DNA of 64,000 bases from the NCBI GenBank assembly GCA_947846985.1, contig CANTUZ010000025.1, positions 15,126,100 to 15,190,099 on the forward strand, given 5' to 3'. Positions 43,072 through 54,559 of this stretch are shown here, piece by piece (position 1 is the stretch's first letter; every line of letters begins with the position of its first letter). Source of the stretch: Fratercula arctica (Eukaryota > Chordata > Aves > Charadriiformes > Alcidae). Made by a program: the position numbers and the translations under genes. The notes below the pieces were generated by a model. That model had not been told where the DNA came from, searched no databases, and saw only the letters and a program-made list of their open reading frames with translations.

Positions 43072-43445
43072 TGTGGAAGGATTTCTAATACAACGAGGTC
43101 ACCCTATGAACACTCCAAGCACTGAGGAGTTGGTAGCAGCTGTGTAGGCCTGCCTTGACATGAGTTTAAGAAAGGTTACTGTCGGACATGAGATAAGGAG
43201 GTGCTGACCAGAAAGAAGTGTAACAAAGGAATTGAAAACATCATACGTCAAGAAAGGTCGACCAATGACAAGAAAGAATTAAGCGCGTGGACAGCTCGTG
43301 AGGATAACATGCAGCCAATTAGTAGGAGTTAGAGCGCGTGAACAGAAATCATAAGACTATAAATGTAACACTTAGGTTGAATAAAGTTGGCATTAACCTG
43401 ATCACATTGGTCTGCATGTTATTGCTCGAGCCTTCCGCGTCAACA
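43072..43445 (+). repeat. Provirus A 5' LTR
   Basis: TGTGGAAGG to CGTCAACA. TATA-like ACTATAAATG near 43355 and AATAAAG at about 43380. It starts with the end of an env frame, as in P1. Its last third is close to the P1 LTR (CATTAACCTGATCACATTGG). Confidence 0.93.
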
Positions 43446-43447
43446 AG

Positions 43448-43465
43448 TGGCGCCCGAACAGGGAC
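43448..43465 (+). other. Provirus A primer-binding site, tRNA-Lys type
   Basis: TGGCGCCCGAACAGGGAC two bases after the LTR, identical to P1. A GGTGAGT donor follows at 43544-43550. Confidence 0.92.
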
Positions 43466-43629
43466 CCTCAGATCGGTTTTTTGGGACTGCATCTACCCAG
43501 AAATCCAGCCGGCAATCGGAGGGGGCGGAAGAAGCGGTCGAAAGGTGAGTGCTGCCCCGGCACTCGGGAAGACACTAGCGCATCAAAAAAGGGAAATCCT
43601 GCTCTGATCAGGCAGGTGGCCGGGAGGAG

Positions 43630-45490
43630 ATGGGGTCTGCAACCTCAAAAGAAGAAGAGGCTGTAGTTAAGCTCCTCCAACATATGCTCTCTATGAGAGG
43701 ACTGAAATATGATTCTGCCTCTTTGAAGTCACTTTTAGTATGGGCAAGAGACAAGGGGCTTTTTCCCACGGTGGCGGCTGCCTTCGCCCAGGATACGTGG
43801 GCTAAAATAGGGGCAGTGTTGTGGGATGAAGTAAGCCAGGCTGCCCGAGAGAGGCAGGAGCGGATCCGCGACCCCACAGGAAGTGGGAGCCACCTAGAGT
43901 GGGAACGGTAGTATGGGTTCGGCTGTATCAGCTGTGGAAAAGGCAGCGGTACAAAGTTTGCTGCAGCTGGCAAAAAATGCCAGGGAAAACCTTAGTGAGA
44001 GTGCTTTACTGGAACTATTATCTTGGTGCCGACGATGAGGATTGCTCAGAGATCCGACTCAGTTTTTTGACCTTTCAACATGGACTAGAATTGGAGTGGA
44101 AATGTGGGAAGCAGTGCAGTCAGAGAATAAGGAAGCCTGGAAACTGGCAGGCACTTATCGACAGGTGAAGGGACTGACTGCAGGCATGCATGGATCAGCT
44201 GTTATTGCCGCCACAGCCCAGAGGGTGTTAGATGCAGCTGGGGAAGAGGGAAACAGTTCATCCTCCAATGCATTTCCTGTAATAAAGCAGTCAGAAAAGG
44301 AGTTCTGGGGGGCGTCTGACGAATGGACATTTTTGCCGCCACCTCTCACGCCTCCGCAACTGACCGCTCCACCGTACTCTGGTCTACCGGAGTCATCCAT
44401 GCAGGTTCCCCCCGACTCTCCTCAGCCTATGGAAACGTCATCATCCTCCGAGGACATTCGTCCGAAAACCCTCTATCCACCTAAAGATACTGCGGAGCTC
44501 CGTGACGCTCTCCGCGATCAACAGAACACTATGCAGCAATTGCTCGCGGAAATGCAGAGACTTGATAAGGGTTTGAAAGCGGGCGCGATACGGGCTGCTT
44601 ATAAAAAGGCTCATGAGGTTATCAAGGAGGGTTTGCAGGCGGTTGAGGAGAGGGTGTGTGGGAGTCCGGGAACGGGTGATCCGTCTGAAACAGCAGCGGA
44701 CGAGTCTGGGGATACGCAGCAGTGTAATGTATCAGAAAAGGGAGATAGTGTTAAAGAATAGAAAGTGAGGAGATGGATTTGTACTATGCTAGAAGAAGCG
44801 GAGATGGGTTCATAGGATGCGAATGAGTATTTGACTCGGAAATTTTTTGCTTGTATGGATACGTGATTATTGCTTATGGTTCCCTGAAGGGTGGTCCTAC
44901 AATTTGGCTCAGTGGCTAAAAGTGGGGGAGGAATTGCAAACGCGGGAGACGCTGCACTTGTCCTTGCCAGAGGAATAATAGTTACTTGGCTAACTGTATA
45001 CACTGCCATACGAGCAATGCATCCCGCAGAGCAAGCCCTGCAAGGGGTTGCTGGAGGGGCACCACAAGCTCCCCCAAAGGAACCTCAGTCTTTTGAAATG
45101 ACACCCCCAGTTGCAGACCCTTAGCCTAAATATGCTCGAATTCCCAATTCTGAAAAACATTACCAAAAACAGAATTCAGGAGGTGAAGAGCCAGAAGATC
45201 CCTTTGATCCTGGCCCAATAAATCCAGAGACTGAACCTGATTTATGTCCACCTTTAACCCTGATTAAAGCTATGGCTGCCTCTGCTACAACTGCGGAGGA
45301 GATTTTACAGCAACAGAGACGAAAGTCGTTATCGCGTTCCTCCATTATTAAGCCTCCTCCATTTGCGCCAGGTATCGCGTTTGTTCCTCCTTTTCAACCG
45401 CTTATGTGTGCGCAGCCAGAATCAGGGTATAGCAGTGTATTGTCAGAATGTCAGGGGAGAAGGACAGAGCCAGAGCGGACGCAAGAATAA
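43630..45490 (+). pseudogene. gag: Provirus A gag, mosaic with two matrix starts
   Basis: ATG 43630 gives a P1-like matrix (MGSATSKEEE) that stops at 43911. Overlapping it, ATG 43913 opens a second matrix-like frame (MGSAVSAVEK) with one TGA at 44036-44038, continuing to 44761 through the proline-rich linker (LYPPKD) shared with P2. After a gap, gag text resumes at 44891-45124 and 45272-45490 ([20 protein letters not shown]). Capsid and zinc knuckles are absent. The front comes from the P1 family and the rest from the P2 family. Confidence 0.8.
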
Positions 45491-45654
45491 AAGAGCTGTC
45501 TAATCGGCGGCTCTTTGAGCTGCTGAGAGCGCTACAGGCAGCGATTAAGCAACGTACTGCTCCATTTTGTGTCATCCACATTCGGAGTCACATGTGGGAC
45601 CAAGTGAAGAGAGCCGCCACCCCCCCTCCCGCCCCAGCCATCTCCCTGAGATAG
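45448..45654 (+). pseudogene. Provirus A RNase H scrap
   Basis: Reads RIKELSNRRLFELLRAL and HIRSHMWDQ as in P2, then jumps straight to the C-rich junction (VKRAATPPP). P2 has about 570 bp of RNase H end and integrase between these two points, so A carries a deletion. Confidence 0.8.
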
Positions 45655-46135
45655 AAGTGGTGTTTTTTGTATGTCTGCTGTGTAAGTGTGTGTGGGTGCC
45701 AATTTATGTCTGCTGATCAACATCTGTGCTACTGTTTGTTTGTTGCTGTGTGCAGTGTCGTTTGGTGACTCCACTTGAGCAGGTGTTCTGCCCGGTGTGG
45801 TACTGTTCTCGTACGTGACTAGGGCTGACACACTGTCAAGCAAAGAAGTTTGTATATACACAATGTTTAGATGTAAGGCGAGCGCACCCCAGGTAGATAG
45901 ACCATGATGGGCTGTAGAACCGATGGAAGTCCTGAAATATTGGGGGAGTTTTCGCCAGCCGACATGCTTACGCTCTCGGGAACGGCTTACCCATGCAGGG
46001 CGTATGACTGGTTGTTTGTTGTTTGCCTATGAGATCATGGTTGATTGGGAAAAGGAGTTAAGCTAAAATCTATAGGATGCTCTGTAGGAAAATGAGAAAC
46101 TTAAGGGTGAGTTCTTGTTGCAAAGGCAGACTTTT
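45655..46135 (+). other. Region Z of module (A copy), non-coding
   Basis: Close match to 34500-34980 and 56860-57345 in the other orientation. No coding frame was recognised. Confidence 0.6.
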
Positions 46136-46506
46136 ATGTCAGCCATAAGTGATGGGGGGAAAAAAAAAAAAAAGGGAACGATTAGAAGGGAAATGTGCCG
46201 CATTAGCACAGAAGTATGCCATACGCGCTACGAGAAAGCGGCAGAAAAAGAGAAACAGGACACCTGATTCAAGCAGTACTATAGAGATATGTTTTGGGCT
46301 TTTTTTTCCTATATGTATATATGTCATTGCACGCCTTTGTAAATTACTCTGTGTTATACTCTGCGAGACTAAATGAACCCCAGCAGAAGCGGTCTCTTAA
46401 GCGGGGGGGTGGAATATGGGAAAGCAACGGAAGATCAGCAAGGAGGATTGTAAATATGCTCAAAGGACTCGCACCTGGGTGCTGGAAAACACATATATCA
46501 CACTAA
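46136..46506 (+). pseudogene. Leader-like ORF (A copy), frame-broken
   Basis: It starts MSAISDGG at 46136 and loses frame in a G6-A14 run at 46155-46174. The basic text ATRKRQKKRNR continues in another frame to 46376, and a second change near 46300 leads to the end part. Compare the open copy at 34134-34499. Confidence 0.6.
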
Positions 46507-46610
46507 TTGTTATTCAGGCTCGGGTGCTTGCAAGAAAAACACTTAGATGACATCAGTCTGTAATGGACTCAGGGACACCTTATCTAGCTGCTTGAGAATC
46601 TTGGCCTGTT

Positions 46611-47196
46611 GTGGAAGAAGATCAAAGCACAGTACCAGCAAGAACAGGGAGTCCGCATGCGCTCTTGCTAACAAGGACTCTTTCGATGCCAAGGATTCTT
46701 GAAAACAAGGACTCTCTCGCTGCCAAGGATAAGTTTAGTAATGCTACTAGTACAGCTGTTTCTGAGTTATTGCTAGATGTAGATAGTATTCAACATGCAA
46801 TGCTGCAAAACAGAGCTGCTATTGATTTTTTGCTTTTAGCTCACGGACACAGTTGTCAAGATTTTAAAGGACTGTGTTGTACGAATCTAAGTGACCGCTC
46901 CAAATCCATCCATGCCCAGTTGCAAGAACTGCACCGACCGAGCCAGCAACTTGTGGAGACCACTGGGTGAAATCTCTTTGCTGGATGGACTTGGGGGTGG
47001 GGTTGGTTGAAGGAAATTATACTCATTATCTGTGTGGAAGGAATCTGTCTGTTATGTTTAGTATGCTATTTGCTGTGTTTAATAAGCATTATACGACCAG
47101 TTGCAGATGTTGTTATGCATCATACCCTTGTACGAGTTGTAGAATATCGTCATGTCCCAACTATGGACCACAGGGTGGCATGTGTAAGGGATAATA
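46611..47196 (+). pseudogene. env: Module copy in A: Env TM
   Basis: Open 119-codon frame ([13 protein letters not shown]...) covering the heptad, [15 protein letters not shown] and CX6CC (CQDFKGLCC), then a frame change into a hydrophobic anchor and tail ending near 47213. Nearly identical to 55694-56277. Confidence 0.8.
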
Positions 47197-47200
47197 GAGG

Positions 47201-47383
47201 ATGGTTCGAGTGAGACATGATGGAGAATTACTAGTTGAACCAAACCCAGTATACAGGTTGGGAAAAAGGGACTTGGTGCTGTTGCTGAAAAGCTATATGT
47301 GTATCCATGAGAACCTAACTTTCAAAGAAGATGATAACAAGGAGGGAGTACAAGGGAGTCAGGTATCAGACATCCGCAGTTAG
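47201..47383 (+). CDS. Unknown 60-aa open frame in module (A copy)
   Basis: Same frame as at 33257 and 55505, protein-identical to the C copy. No known motif was recognised; function unknown. Confidence 0.4.
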   Translation: MVRVRHDGELLVEPNPVYRLGKRDLVLLLKSYMCIHENLTFKEDDNKEGVQGSQVSDIRS

Positions 47384-47470
47384 CAAAGCTGGATCATGAG
47401 TCTGGTGAGGCTCGCTGCATGCGCTGGCCACGCATGCAGCGACCCTAGCCTGTACTTTTCCATTCAATCC

Positions 47471-47520
47471 GGGGCAGGATATAAGGGGGCTGTCTCGGGT
47501 CGGAGAGAGGGGGAGAGACA
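47471..47520 (+). promoter_or_regulatory. TATA-like segment inside the module
   Basis: GATATAAGGGGGCTGTCTCG sits between the 60-aa frame and pol text, with GC-rich flanks. The same phrase is present at about 33146-33172 and 55390-55415. It looks like a U3/R remnant of a lost LTR. Confidence 0.45.
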
Positions 47521-47599
47521 TGAGCGCACTTTGAAGATACAAGGGACGCCCTGAAGCGCTGTGTCTGCCCCTCCCTCCCCTGTGGGTTCCACGTTCATT

Positions 47600-48363
47600 A
47601 ACCCCAACAACTCAGAAGGCATTACAGCACATTGTAGATTTGTTTATGATATATCAAGAATTTCAACCTTACACCCTGATAGGACAGTGGAATGATACAC
47701 TCGCAAAGAGCCTGACTGCATTAGAGTGGGTATTTTTGCCACATAACTTTTCAAAAAACAGTAACTACGATGATTGAAATGTTAGCACGATTGATTTTGC
47801 AGGGTCATTTGCGCTGTCAGCAGCTGGCTCCTCTGCCATCATTTGTGGGGATTACCCTGCGAGGGCTTACACCTGATGAACTTTGGCAATCCGATGTTAT
47901 GCACATTATAGAATTTGGACGTTTGCGCTATGTACGTGTTTCAGTTGATTTGTTTTCTCACCTTGTTGTAGCTAGTGCTCATATAGGAGAGAAGGCTCGT
48001 GATGTTATTCGACATTAGTTGCAATGCTTTGCAGTCATGGGAGTACCGAAAACTGTAAAAACTGATAACAGACCAGCTTATGTGTTCGCTAAAATACAGG
48101 CCTCTTTACAGACAAGGGGTATCAAACATGTCACCGGTATTCCTCATTCCCCGACTGGGCAAGCAATTGTGGAACGTATGCATCATACTTTAAAAACCAT
48201 GCTTGATAAACGAAAAAGGGGGAATCCCATCGGTATGACACCTCAAGAGCAATTGTATAAAGCAACTTATGTTTTAAATTTTCTAAACATGTCATCTTTG
48301 TCATCCAATCCTTGTCATGTGCTGTATTTTAGGCTGCTTACAGAAAATAGTGCAAAAAAATGA
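47600..48363 (+). pseudogene. pol: Module copy in A: pol connection and integrase
   Basis: Connection text (LIGQWNDT..., ALEWVFLPH), a frame change at about 47760, then integrase core with Asp in QSDVMHII, a TAG at about 48016-48018, Asp in KTDNRPAY and Glu in IVERMHH, ending near 48300 in NFLNMSSLSSN. The zinc-binding N-terminal domain is not seen; the usual KTDNGPAY glycine is arginine. Confidence 0.8.
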
Positions 48364-48394
48364 TTAATCAAGCTTTTTGTTGCATAAAAAATAA

Positions 48395-48654
48395 AAAAGG
48401 GGGAATTGTGGAGATACAGAGTAGCTGGCATTGACAGGACTGCTCAAAGGATGGGGACTCACAGGCTGGGTTGCGTCCCTTTTAAAGATAGGCGTAATGA
48501 TTTTGATCGTGGTTTTTGTTGTGTTGTTAATTGTTCCTTGTCTGTTCTATTGTTTGCAAAGAGGCTTGGAGCACATGGTAAGAAAAATATGGTTTAATCA
48601 AGTAATGCTTGCAACTGAAGAGTCTTGGAGTGTTCAAAAACAAAAAGGGGGATT
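48395..48654 (+). pseudogene. env: Provirus A gamma-type Env TM tail between two purine tracts
   Basis: After AAAAAAGGGGGAATTGTGGAG (a purine tract plus the first bases of a family T LTR) the text jumps to LLKGWGLTGWVASLLKIG and an anchor like that of P1 Env, then a tail (MVRKIWFNQ) over a second purine tract before the 3' LTR. Only the TM end is present. Confidence 0.82.
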
Positions 48655-49016
48655 TGTGGAAGGATTTCTAATACAACGAGGTCACCCTATGAACACTCCA
48701 AGCACTGAGGAGTTGGTAGCAGCTGTGTAGGCCTGCCTTGACATGAGTTTAAGAAAGGTTACTGTCGGACATGAGATAAGGAGGTGCTGACCACAAAGAA
48801 GTGTAACAAAGGAATTGAAAACATCATACGTCAAGAAAGGTCGACCAATGACAAGAAAGAATTAAGCGCATGGACAGCTCGTGAGGATAACATGCAGCCA
48901 ATTAGTAGGAGAACAGAAATCATAAGACTATAAATGTAACACTTAGGTTGAATAAAGTTGGCATTAACCTGATCACATTGGTCTGCATGTTATTGCTCGA
49001 GCCTTCTGCGTCAACA
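48655..49016 (+). repeat. Provirus A 3' LTR
   Basis: It differs from the 5' LTR by three substitutions and lacks 12 bp (GTTAGAGCGCGT region). Ends CGTCAACA. Confidence 0.93.
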
Positions 49017-50310
49017 AAGGATTACATCTGGAAAAGCATGCTCAAGGAACTTATCTAGGACATCATCCTCTTAAAAGTTAACTTTACTGTGTCCAATGAA
49101 TGAAATACTGAACAGCAGGTATATTGTTTTTAAAAGGGATATAAAACAATAGTGAAGCACTGCCTGATTATATTACAATATCTGTCTTCTCATGTATCAG
49201 CAAAAACTAGCACTGAAGTACACCTAATTATATTTACAGTGGTACAGGTAGTAAAGCAGTTATGTTTTCCATTGCTCAGGATGTTCAGGGCTGAAATAGA
49301 TAAACTATGTGGGAGATTAGTAATAGGTAATTATTCTCTACTTAAATATTCAACTTCATATTTCTAAATTAAGGTAAGTGGAAAAAGCTCTTATCTTTCC
49401 TCCTCCCTCTTATTAGAAACTGTACATGAATTTGCATAGAGTAAATCATAGCAGAAACTACAAGAATGCTCTTTGTAAGCTGTAATTTAAGGTTAACTGT
49501 AGGACATTTTGCTTACTGTATTATTAATGACTTTAGTTCACTCATGACAAGATTACATATTAAAAATTGTTGGTAGACAAAACTCCGGTTCATAATCAGT
49601 TTGCTTCCTAACCTTAGAAAGCCACTCACCATGTTTTCATACTTCCAAAGAAGAGACCATCAGGAAGAAAGTTTAACAGGCAATATGTTACATTGGCCCT
49701 GTTCTTCAATAGCTCTGGCATATCTGGTCAAGAGGTTTAGGTACAAGGCCTTGGATGGAGTTTGAACTGTATCCACAAAGGAGGTTTGGAAACTTGACCT
49801 ATTGTCTTCTGTGGTCTGGAACTTATGGCTATACCCAGAAGGCAAAATGTCAGCAGAAACACCTGGAGAACTTCAGAACCGAAACTATGATACCTGCATG
49901 ATTCTCTGCCTTGGCTAATGGGAAGCACTGAATGATAACGTGCCTATAGTGAATTAGTATCCTTGGACGATTCGAACTATGTTATACATTTCCAGACAGT
50001 CAATGGGAATCCAAGGGAATTTGCTGGGCACCAAGACTCCCATGGGAGGCTGTGACTCCTTCCCAGCCTGCTACAGTCAGGCTGCTGCAGACCCCAGACC
50101 CTCAGTTCAGCCAGAAGAAAGGCTGAGTGTGCATGTGATCAAACACGAACTAATCAACACAAACACAGTGAGAGCTCCCTTACAGGCACCACATATACAC
50201 AAAGAGCACTCACAGAAACATAAATAATACAAATGGCTTGATCCTGTTTGTGTTTGCTGGCTAATCAGGCTCAATGTTTGCGATCAGATTTTGCACCCTT
50301 GCCCACTCAA
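49017..50310. other. Host DNA, no gene seen
   Basis: No exon or known repeat was recognised. Confidence 0.5.
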
Positions 50311-51460
50311 ACACAGAATCACAGAACCACAGAATGATAGGGGTTGGACCAGCCCCCCTAGTCCAACTCCCAGTCTAGTCCAACCCACCTGCCAGAGCAG
50401 GTTGACCTAGAGCAGGTTGCACAGGAACACATCCAGGCAGGTTTTGAATATCTCCAGAGAAGGACACTCCACCACCTCTCTGGGCAGCCTGTTCCAGTGC
50501 TCAGCCACCCTCAAAGTAAAGAAGTTTTTCCTTATGTTCAGATGGAATTTCCTGTGTTATAGCTTGTGCCCAATTCTCCCTTGTCCTGTTGCTGGGCACC
50601 ACTGAAAAGAGCCTGGCCCCATCCTCCTGACACCCACCCTTTAAGTATTTGTAAGCACTGATGAGGTCTCCTCTCAGTCTTCTCTTCTCCGGGCTAAACA
50701 GACCCAGGTCTCTCAGCCTTTCCTCATAAGAGAGGTGCTCCAGTCCTCTAATCATCTTCATAGCCCTCCGCTGGACTCTCTCCAATAGTTCCCTGTCCTT
50801 CTTGAACTGGGGAGCCCAGAACTGGACACAGTACTCCAGATGCGGCCTCACCAGGGCAGAGTAGAGGGGGAGCATGACCTCCCTCGACCTGCTGGCCATG
50901 CTCTTTTTAATGCATCCCAGGAGACCATTGGCCTTCTTGGCCACAAGGGCACATTGCTGCCTCATGGTCAACTTCTTGTCCACCAGGACGCCCAGGTCTC
51001 TTTCCACAGAGCTGCTCTCCAGCAGGTCAGCCCCCAACCTGTACTGGTGCATGGGGTTATTCCTTCCCAGGTGCAGCACCCTACACTTGCCCTTACTGAA
51101 TTTCATAAGGTTCCTCTCCGCCCAACTCTCTAGCCTGTCCAGGTCTCTCTGTATGGCGGCACAGCCTTCTGGTGTGTCAGCCACCCCTCCCAGTTTTGTG
51201 TCATCAGCAAACTTGCTGAGGGTGCACTCTATCCCTTCATCCAGGTCATTGATGAATATATTGAAGAGGACTGGACCCAGTACTGACCCCTGGGGAACAC
51301 TGCTGGTTACAAGCCTCCAACTAGACTCTGCGCTGCTGATCACAATCCTCTGAGCTCTGCTATTCAGCCAGTAGAAGGCTTGGTCAAGCCTGATTTCCCC
51401 TTGGTGAATCCATGTTGACCACTCCTGATAACCTTCTTTTCCTCCATATGTTTAACGATG
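50311..51460 (-). pseudogene. CR1 LINE, 5'-truncated ORF2
   Basis: The minus strand carries the RT C-terminal half and 3' end. The open part (50501-51343, 280 codons) contains [15 protein letters not shown] and FADDTKLGG, then the CR1 thumb and C-terminal region. It is much less broken than the copy at 13130. The 5' cut is near 51460. Confidence 0.92.
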
Positions 51461-52894
51461 AAACACAAAGAGATCTCTGCCGTTGCTGTGGGAGAGACCT
51501 GTGGTGCCTCCAGTATCTGACTCTCAGACACCTGGTCTTTCTGGTAGCTGGTTCCCAGATCTCTTACTATTCTAGCTACTCAACCTTGAGGTTCATTATC
51601 CTCACACACACAGAGAGAACACCAAGCACTCTCACTGGGGAAAACAGGTAGGAGTAGAGTTGGATAAGAAGATGACCAGACTGGGCAGAGGGATTGGCTA
51701 GGCAAGAGCACACTGTTCTGCATCTTCCTTACACAACATCTTTTATCCCCCATCTTCTCCATTTTCCTTGTTTTCTCCCTGATTCACCTTGCTCATTCCC
51801 TTTGCCTACCTGTTGCCCTTTCTCTAAACATCCCACAATAAGTTTTGCACAACACCACAAGCCGTTTCAAATATCTCACAATAAATTTGCTCTTTCCTCT
51901 GAAACTCATGATAACCTTGTTTCCAACTTCTTATCAGTTCTTGCTGGTTCTGGCTGAACTTTCTCAAGGCTTTGAGCTGTCCCTTCAAAAGTCCATCAAT
52001 CAGTCAGTGACCTGAGAGCTGTGGTTGTTGGTAGTGCCTCCTTTAATTCCTGTTTGTTAGGATTTGTGTATCTGGGTGTTTAATGTGCTACTTCTGTTTC
52101 TCATCCTAATCTTCTATGCTGAACAGGCATTGACCAGATATTCTCAGAAACCACATACATTTACTTTCCATGTACCCTCACCCTATGTTCTGTCCTGTCT
52201 CTTAAGAGAAAACACTGGTACCTAGGCAATAATTAGTTCACTCACTACAATCCTACCATTAAACATCATGCTGAAATCCAGGAGCTGTTGCTTGAACATT
52301 ATTAATGACTATCAGATATTCAGAAGACTTGGACCACCAGCTGCACATACAACTAAGTTCGAAATCTACATGACAGCATGATTTCCCTTTCTGCATATTG
52401 TAGAATCGTGTTAAAGGAATTCTGCAACATTAATTTGGTAGTTTAGTACATCATCATAGGTTCTTCTTCCTGGCTTTCATTACCTGGTTACTTTGCTTAT
52501 GACTGATGATTCTAAAAATCTTGAATTTGACTTTCAGTGAGTCAGAGGAGTAGTTTCTAATGTCTAGATCCAAGTCCGAGCACATGGTCTTCCAGGATTC
52601 ACAATGGAATAGCAGGCTACCAGGTAGACTAAAAGAAAAAATCCAATGAACACAGTCAAAGAGTTTACTATGTAGAATTCTGTTATTCTCATTTAGCACT
52701 AACATTCAGATAACAAGATCTTTACCATAGCACACTTCATCTCACATTTTTGGGGTTGGTTTTGGTTATTTTTTATTATTATTATTTACTATGCCTTCCT
52801 AAGCAAACCATTTACAGTGACTTAATAGTTCAGTCATGAGAATTGTCTAACCAGGTTTTTAGAAATGCAAGAATCCTTGATACTGTCCAGAACA
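51461..52894. other. Host DNA, no gene seen
   Basis: No exon or named repeat was recognised. A short ATT repeat lies near 52775. Confidence 0.5.
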
Positions 52895-53745
52895 ACAGGT
52901 TCCTGACATCTCTCTTCAGAGGGATCTGGACAGGCTGGATCGATGGGCCGAGGCCAATAGTATGAGGTTCAACAAGGCCAAGTGCTGGGTCCTGCACTTG
53001 GGTCACAACAACCCCATGCAGCGTTACAAGCTTGGGGAAGAGTGGCTGGAGAGCTGCCCGGCAGAAAAGGACATGGGGGTGTTGGCCAACTGCCATCTGA
53101 ATATGAGCCAGCAGTGTGCCCAGGTGGCCAAGAAGGCCAACAGCATCCTGGCCTGTATCAGGAACAGTGTGGTGAGTAGGACTAGGGAAGTGATCGTCAC
53201 GCTGTACTCGGCACTGGTGAGGCCCCACCTGGAGTACTGTGTCCAGTTTTGGACCACAAAAAAGACATTGAGGTGCTGGAGCGGGTCCAGAAAAGGGCAA
53301 AAAACTGGTGAGGGGTCTGGAGAATAAGTCTTATGGGGAGCGGTTGAGGGAACTGGGGTTGTTTAGCCTAGAGAAAAGGAGGCTGGGGGGAGACCTTATC
53401 GCTCTGTACAACTACCTGAAAGGAGGCTGTAGAGAGGTGGGGGGCAGTCTCTTCTCCCAAGTAACAGGCGATAGGACAAGAGGAAACGGCCTCAAGTTGC
53501 ACCAGGGGAGGTTTAGATTGGATATTAGGATAATTTTTTACACTGAAAGGGTTATTAACCATTGGAACAGGCTGCCCAGGGAAGTGGTTGAGGCACCATC
53601 CCAGGAGGTATTTAAAAGATGGGTAAACATAGTGCTTAGAGATATGGTTTAGTGATGGTTTTTGTCAGTGTTAGGTTGATGGTTGGACTCAATGATCTGA
53701 AAGGTCCCTTCCAACCTAGGCAATTCTATGATTCTATGATTCTAA
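52895..53745 (+). pseudogene. CR1 LINE, 5'-truncated 3' end
   Basis: Plus strand, ORF2 C-terminal part only. The 52962-53300 frame ([26 protein letters not shown] text), a small gap near 53265-53310, then the 53308-53652 frame ([18 protein letters not shown]), and the 3' end TTCTATGATTCTATGATTC. Confidence 0.92.
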
Positions 53746-54151
53746 AATACTGTTTTCTCCTTTGAATTTTACAGGAACTATCCAGTTCATTTGATAAACC
53801 TGAAAGAAAAGGATATATGCCATTTTTCCCTTTGTAGATACTTTCATTATCAAATAGATATTAATACTTTATGTCCTTGAACCCAAATCTTTTGCTTGCC
53901 AAATTTCCTTTAAATATCATAACAGAAGATTATCCTCTTTGGAAAATACATACACTAATAATGATTTACTTGACACTTATTGTTCCAAGATTTTTTTTAA
54001 AATCCATTTTTTTCTGTAGAGAGTAGGTATCCAGAAACAATCCTCAAAAAAAAAATTAAAAAAAGAGTGTTTAAACTTTCTTCCCTTCATTTCATTCTCC
54101 TTTTCATTTTTTTATAAGGAACAGATAGGATTCAGATGAAATTTCTTGGTT
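53746..54151. other. Host DNA, AT-rich
   Basis: AT-rich, with short T and A runs; no gene. It ends with the AAGTAC target of provirus C. Confidence 0.6.
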
Positions 54152-54157
54152 AAGTAC

Positions 54158-54484
54158 TGTGGAGCATTGAATCACGGACTCTGGCAGGGTATGGACCAAA
54201 GACCTTTATTACAACAATTTCCCGAGTTTTATAGGTACAGGTACTGTCCACGCGCAGGCAGCATCCTGCTGATAGGTTGAAGGTTGATTGCCACGCGCTT
54301 CTCAGTGTCTTCTAACTGGTCGTCTCTGACTGTTCACGCGGAGTAGCAGCTTTGCTTTTCACATTCCTTTCCTTGCTGGTATCTCCTGACGCTTGCTTAT
54401 CTTTTCTCTCAAGGCGCCTCTCACGGGTACAGCTTTGTCTCATCAAGGCCAAACAGATTCCCTATGCTACTCTCTGTCTCCACA
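54158..54484 (-). repeat. Provirus C 3' LTR (family T)
   Basis: 327 bp, TGTGGAGC at the left and CTCCACA at the right, with inverted ends TGTGGAG/CTCCACA. A purine tract (minus strand) lies at 54485-54500. Confidence 0.93.
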
Positions 54485-54559
54485 ATTCCCCCTTTTTTAT
54501 TTTTTCTGCAACAAAAGCTTGATTAATCATTTTTTGCACTATTTTCTGTAAGCAGCCTA

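Larger units (their letters stand above)
43072..49016 (+). mobile_element. Provirus A: chimeric defective ERV
   Basis: Plus strand, two LTRs (374 and 362 bp), tRNA-Lys-type primer site, P1-like gag front, P2-like gag, RNase H scrap, region Z, leader-like frame, Env TM, 60-aa frame, TATA-like segment, integrase, a first purine tract, about 20 bp of a family T LTR, gamma-type Env TM tail, a second purine tract, 3' LTR. No target duplication is visible (AGTAAC on the left, AAGGAT on the right), so the left side may be a recombination joint. Confidence 0.9.
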
